Shown: piece after piece, positions 5,750-7,380 of the stretch
How the letters are laid out: every line of letters begins with the position of its first letter
Numbering within the stretch: the stretch's first letter is position 1
Source of the DNA: an uncultured Campylobacter sp.
Lineage (GTDB): Bacteria; Campylobacterota; Campylobacteria; Campylobacterales; Campylobacteraceae
Assembly: GCF_938018145.1 (NCBI RefSeq)
Contig: NZ_CALIII010000417.1
Coordinates: forward strand, 1 to 7,380
Direction: 5' to 3'
Length of the DNA: 7,380 nucleotides
Program-made: the position numbers and the translations under genes
Notes under the pieces: generated by a model
The model's input: only the letters and a program-made list of their open reading frames with translations
Databases searched by the model: none
What the model was told of the DNA's origin: nothing

Positions 5750-7059
5750 AAAAGTTACTCATTGTATTGGTGATTGTGTCCGGCGTGGTTTTTGGCGGGC
5801 TAAAATTCAACGCAAATAAGGTGGAGGAAAAATATAACGAGGCTTTGAATCTAATCAAAGCAAACGGTATGGAGGTCAAAAACAGCGTATTTGAGGGCGG
5901 TCTGCTAAAATCGCACGCAAACTATGACGTAGTTTTGTCTAAAGGTTACATAAACGAGATCATTTCTCTTGGCGAAGAGTACGGCGCGCCCGAGGATCTG
6001 GCGATAAAAATCGACATGAATATATCGCACGGCTTTGACAGTTTGCTAGGTAAATTTGAGGTTGCGGGCGATGCCGAGTTTTTAAACGATCCGTATAAAA
6101 ATTTCATCAAAGAGATATTTGATACGACAAGACCTATCAAATTTCACGCCGACGGCGCTTCGGGCGGAGATAAAAAATTTGTCTTTGAGCTAGTCGGAGT
6201 GCAAAAAGAACAAGACGGTAATAAGCTAAATCTGGCCAAATCGTTTTTAAATTTTGATTTAAACGGCGAAAAGAAAATAACCGGAGCTACTTTTGTAAAT
6301 GACTTCATAGACTTTGCTAGCAAACAAGGCGTCGCTATAAAGATAAAAAATATCGACTACGACGTGAAGTACGAAACTCCGATCGAGCCGAAAATGATCT
6401 CTAAAGCGCTCGTAAATAGCACTTATAAATTTGAGCTTGGTGGCATAGACGTGATTTCGGGTGCCGAGGCTCTGCAAATCGGAAAGATAACGAGCGACTC
6501 CAAGCTAACCGTGCTAAGCGATACTTTAACACAGGATGATACGAGCACTATAGAGAAAATAAAATATGGAAAATATGAATTTAAAGACTTTTTGATCAAA
6601 ACGAAATTTTCAAATTTAGATAAAGGCGCGTTTGAAGATATTATGAACGCCAAGGGAGAGCCTGAAGCTCAGCTTGCGGCTATAATGCAAGCGCTTGATA
6701 AATTTATAAAAAGAGCGCCGAAGCTTACATTTGAAAATTTAAATTTTAAAAATGCGGCAGGCAAGAGTTATGTCTCAAATTTTGAGATTTCTATCGATCC
6801 GGACGGCATAGATACTCAAAATCTGCTCGAAAATATCCCGACTGCTATAAATTTTAGCGGTAAAATCGAGCTTGATACGACGCCGGGAGAGTTTATATTC
6901 GGTAGCGGCGAGGAAAAAGAGGGAATAGATGCTATGCTCGTAAACGGCGGACTATTTAAAGAAAACGGCGGCAAATACGTAACTATCTTTAAATACAATA
7001 AAAGAACGCAAGACTTGATCTTTAATGAAAATTTATCCTTAAAATCTCTTCTTCAATAA
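5746..7059 (+). CDS. DUF945/YdgA-like membrane-anchored protein
   Basis: A 437-residue protein with one N-terminal transmembrane or uncleaved signal helix (about 4-19) and a large, presumably periplasmic, beta-rich domain. The overall pattern resembles the DUF945 (E. coli YdgA) family: an anchor, then a short helix with a VEEKYNEAL-type segment, an early VFEGGLLKSHANYDV strand pair, repeated alternating hydrophobic/charged strands, and a late PKLTFENLNFKNAAGKS motif. The function of the family is poorly known; an envelope role is inferred from topology. The ATG at 5746 is chosen because AAGGAAGG at 5733-5740 stands 5 bases before it and because it overlaps the DedA stop as ATGA, a sign of translational coupling. 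The frame stays open upstream to 5635, but only inside the DedA gene. It is the last gene of the operon before a strong terminator. Confidence 0.7.
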   Translation: MKKLLIVLVIVSGVVFGGLKFNANKVEEKYNEALNLIKANGMEVKNSVFEGGLLKSHANYDVVLSKGYINEIISLGEEYGAPEDLAIKIDMNISHGFDSLLGKFEVAGDAEFLNDPYKNFIKEIFDTTRPIKFHADGASGGDKKFVFELVGVQKEQDGNKLNLAKSFLNFDLNGEKKITGATFVNDFIDFASKQGVAIKIKNIDYDVKYETPIEPKMISKALVNSTYKFELGGIDVISGAEALQIGKITSDSKLTVLSDTLTQDDTSTIEKIKYGKYEFKDFLIKTKFSNLDKGAFEDIMNAKGEPEAQLAAIMQALDKFIKRAPKLTFENLNFKNAAGKSYVSNFEISIDPDGIDTQNLLENIPTAINFSGKIELDTTPGEFIFGSGEEKEGIDAMLVNGGLFKENGGKYVTIFKYNKRTQDLIFNENLSLKSLLQ

Positions 7060-7066
7060 AATTTAG

Positions 7067-7107
7067 CATGCTTAGACAAATTTTATGTTTGTTTAAGCAT
7101 GTTTTCT
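7067..7107 (+). terminator. Rho-independent terminator of the 5-FCL to DUF945 operon
   Basis: CATGCTTAGACAAA at 7067-7080 pairs with TTTGTTTAAGCATG at 7088-7101 (13 Watson-Crick pairs and one G-U) over a 7-nt loop, followed by TTTTCT. It begins 8 bases after the DUF945 stop and insulates that operon from the rRNA operon. Confidence 0.9.
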
Positions 7108-7108
7108 A

Positions 7109-7114
7109 TATACT
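7109..7114 (+). promoter_or_regulatory. Candidate rRNA operon promoter -10 (TATACT)
   Basis: TATACT differs from TATAAT at one position and lies just past the terminator stem, after a T-rich stretch, which is the usual Campylobacter promoter layout. A start near 7121 would put the boxA-like site about 50 bases into the transcript, the usual geometry of rrn leaders. A second possible -10, TAAACT at 7160-7165 preceded by TGT, would start too close to boxA. No good -35 is visible. Confidence 0.4.
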
Positions 7115-7171
7115 TCACTTTCCGCTTCACAGAAAGCAAGTTTTTTAAATTAACACTGTTAAACTAATTAG

Positions 7172-7184
7172 TCAATCTTTGAAA
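7172..7184 (+). promoter_or_regulatory. boxA-like rRNA antitermination site
   Basis: TCAATCTTTGAAA followed by TCTAAACAAGTG resembles the conserved TGxTCTTTGAAAAC...AACAAG leader element that recruits the NusB-NusE antitermination complex on rRNA operons. Its location about 155 bases before the 16S gene fits. The first bases deviate from the consensus. Confidence 0.5.
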
Positions 7185-7199
7185 TCTAAACAAGTGATC

Positions 7200-7236
7200 G
7201 ATTGAGCCAATCTTTTATCAGGCTTTCCCTGGAAAG
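7200..7236 (+). other. Small hairpins in the 16S leader
   Basis: GATTG at 7200-7204 and CAATC at 7208-7212 form a 5-bp stem with a 3-nt loop, and CTTTCC at 7223-7228 faces GGAAAG at 7231-7236. Both have earlier partners in the leader: another CAATC at 7173-7177 inside the boxA-like site, and another CTTTCC at 7118-7123. Alternative folds are therefore possible. The matching downstream half of any 16S processing stem lies outside the window. Confidence 0.45.
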
Positions 7237-7327
7237 TAGATAAGAGATAAAACTAATTAATAAAATTAAAGTTTTTTGATTAAAACTTCATAATAAAATC
7301 CTAATATCTTTATGATTTAGGTAATTT

Positions 7328-7380
<53 letters not shown>

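Noticed and set aside
7276..7316. Promoter with TTGATT and TATGAT just before 16S
   Set aside because: Spacing to the possible -10 boxes (TAATAT, TATGAT) is too long, and a start here would lie downstream of boxA, within or next to the mature 16S.
1..7327. tRNA genes, insertion sequences or phage genes
   Set aside because: I found no cloverleaf-like segment, no transposase or integrase motifs and no terminal inverted repeats with target duplications.

Overview
The window ends in the first ~50 bases of a 16S rRNA gene. Its protein-coding part matches the chromosomal core of a Campylobacter-type epsilonproteobacterium. The evidence is the close resemblance of the RNase Y, FtsY and DedA-like proteins to their Campylobacter counterparts, the gene order (ftsY / thioredoxin lipoprotein, then divergently 5-FCL / rny / DedA-like, as I recall for Cj1206c-Cj1210 in C. 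jejuni), and the very frequent AAATTT words. The moderately high GC for the genus suggests the oral/gut non-thermophilic group (showae, rectus, curvus, concisus type). That species placement is inference.

Layout. 1-139: a repeat-rich, hairpin-forming 3' flank that probably terminates the next gene on the minus strand. 140-831 (minus): a suppressor-of-fused (SUFU) domain gene broken by one frameshift, followed by a short intergenic stretch. 928-2381 (minus): a two-gene operon, a TlpA/ResA-like thioredoxin lipoprotein coupled to ftsY (TAATG overlap), ending in a hairpin that includes the ftsY stop. 2382-2433: a compact divergent promoter region. 2434-7059 (plus): five tightly packed genes, 5-formyltetrahydrofolate cyclo-ligase, rny, a SYLF-domain lipid-binding protein, a DedA-family membrane protein and a DUF945/YdgA-like protein, closed by a strong terminator at 7067-7107. 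7108-7327: rRNA operon promoter/leader with a boxA-like antitermination site. 7328-7380: 5' end of 16S rRNA.

How the genes fit together. Most are envelope-linked housekeeping functions: co-translational membrane targeting (FtsY), extracytoplasmic thiol chemistry (TlpA-like), membrane-anchored RNA decay (RNase Y), a probable lipid transporter (DedA), a secreted lipid-binding SYLF protein and a membrane-anchored DUF945 protein. The last three form a small cell-envelope cluster behind rny. I do not see a new defence, mobile or biosynthetic system. The items most worth a second look are the broken orphan SUFU gene with its unusual 3' repeats, the SYLF gene placed between rny and dedA, the overlapping divergent -10 elements with a nearly leaderless 5-FCL message, and the structured rRNA leader.
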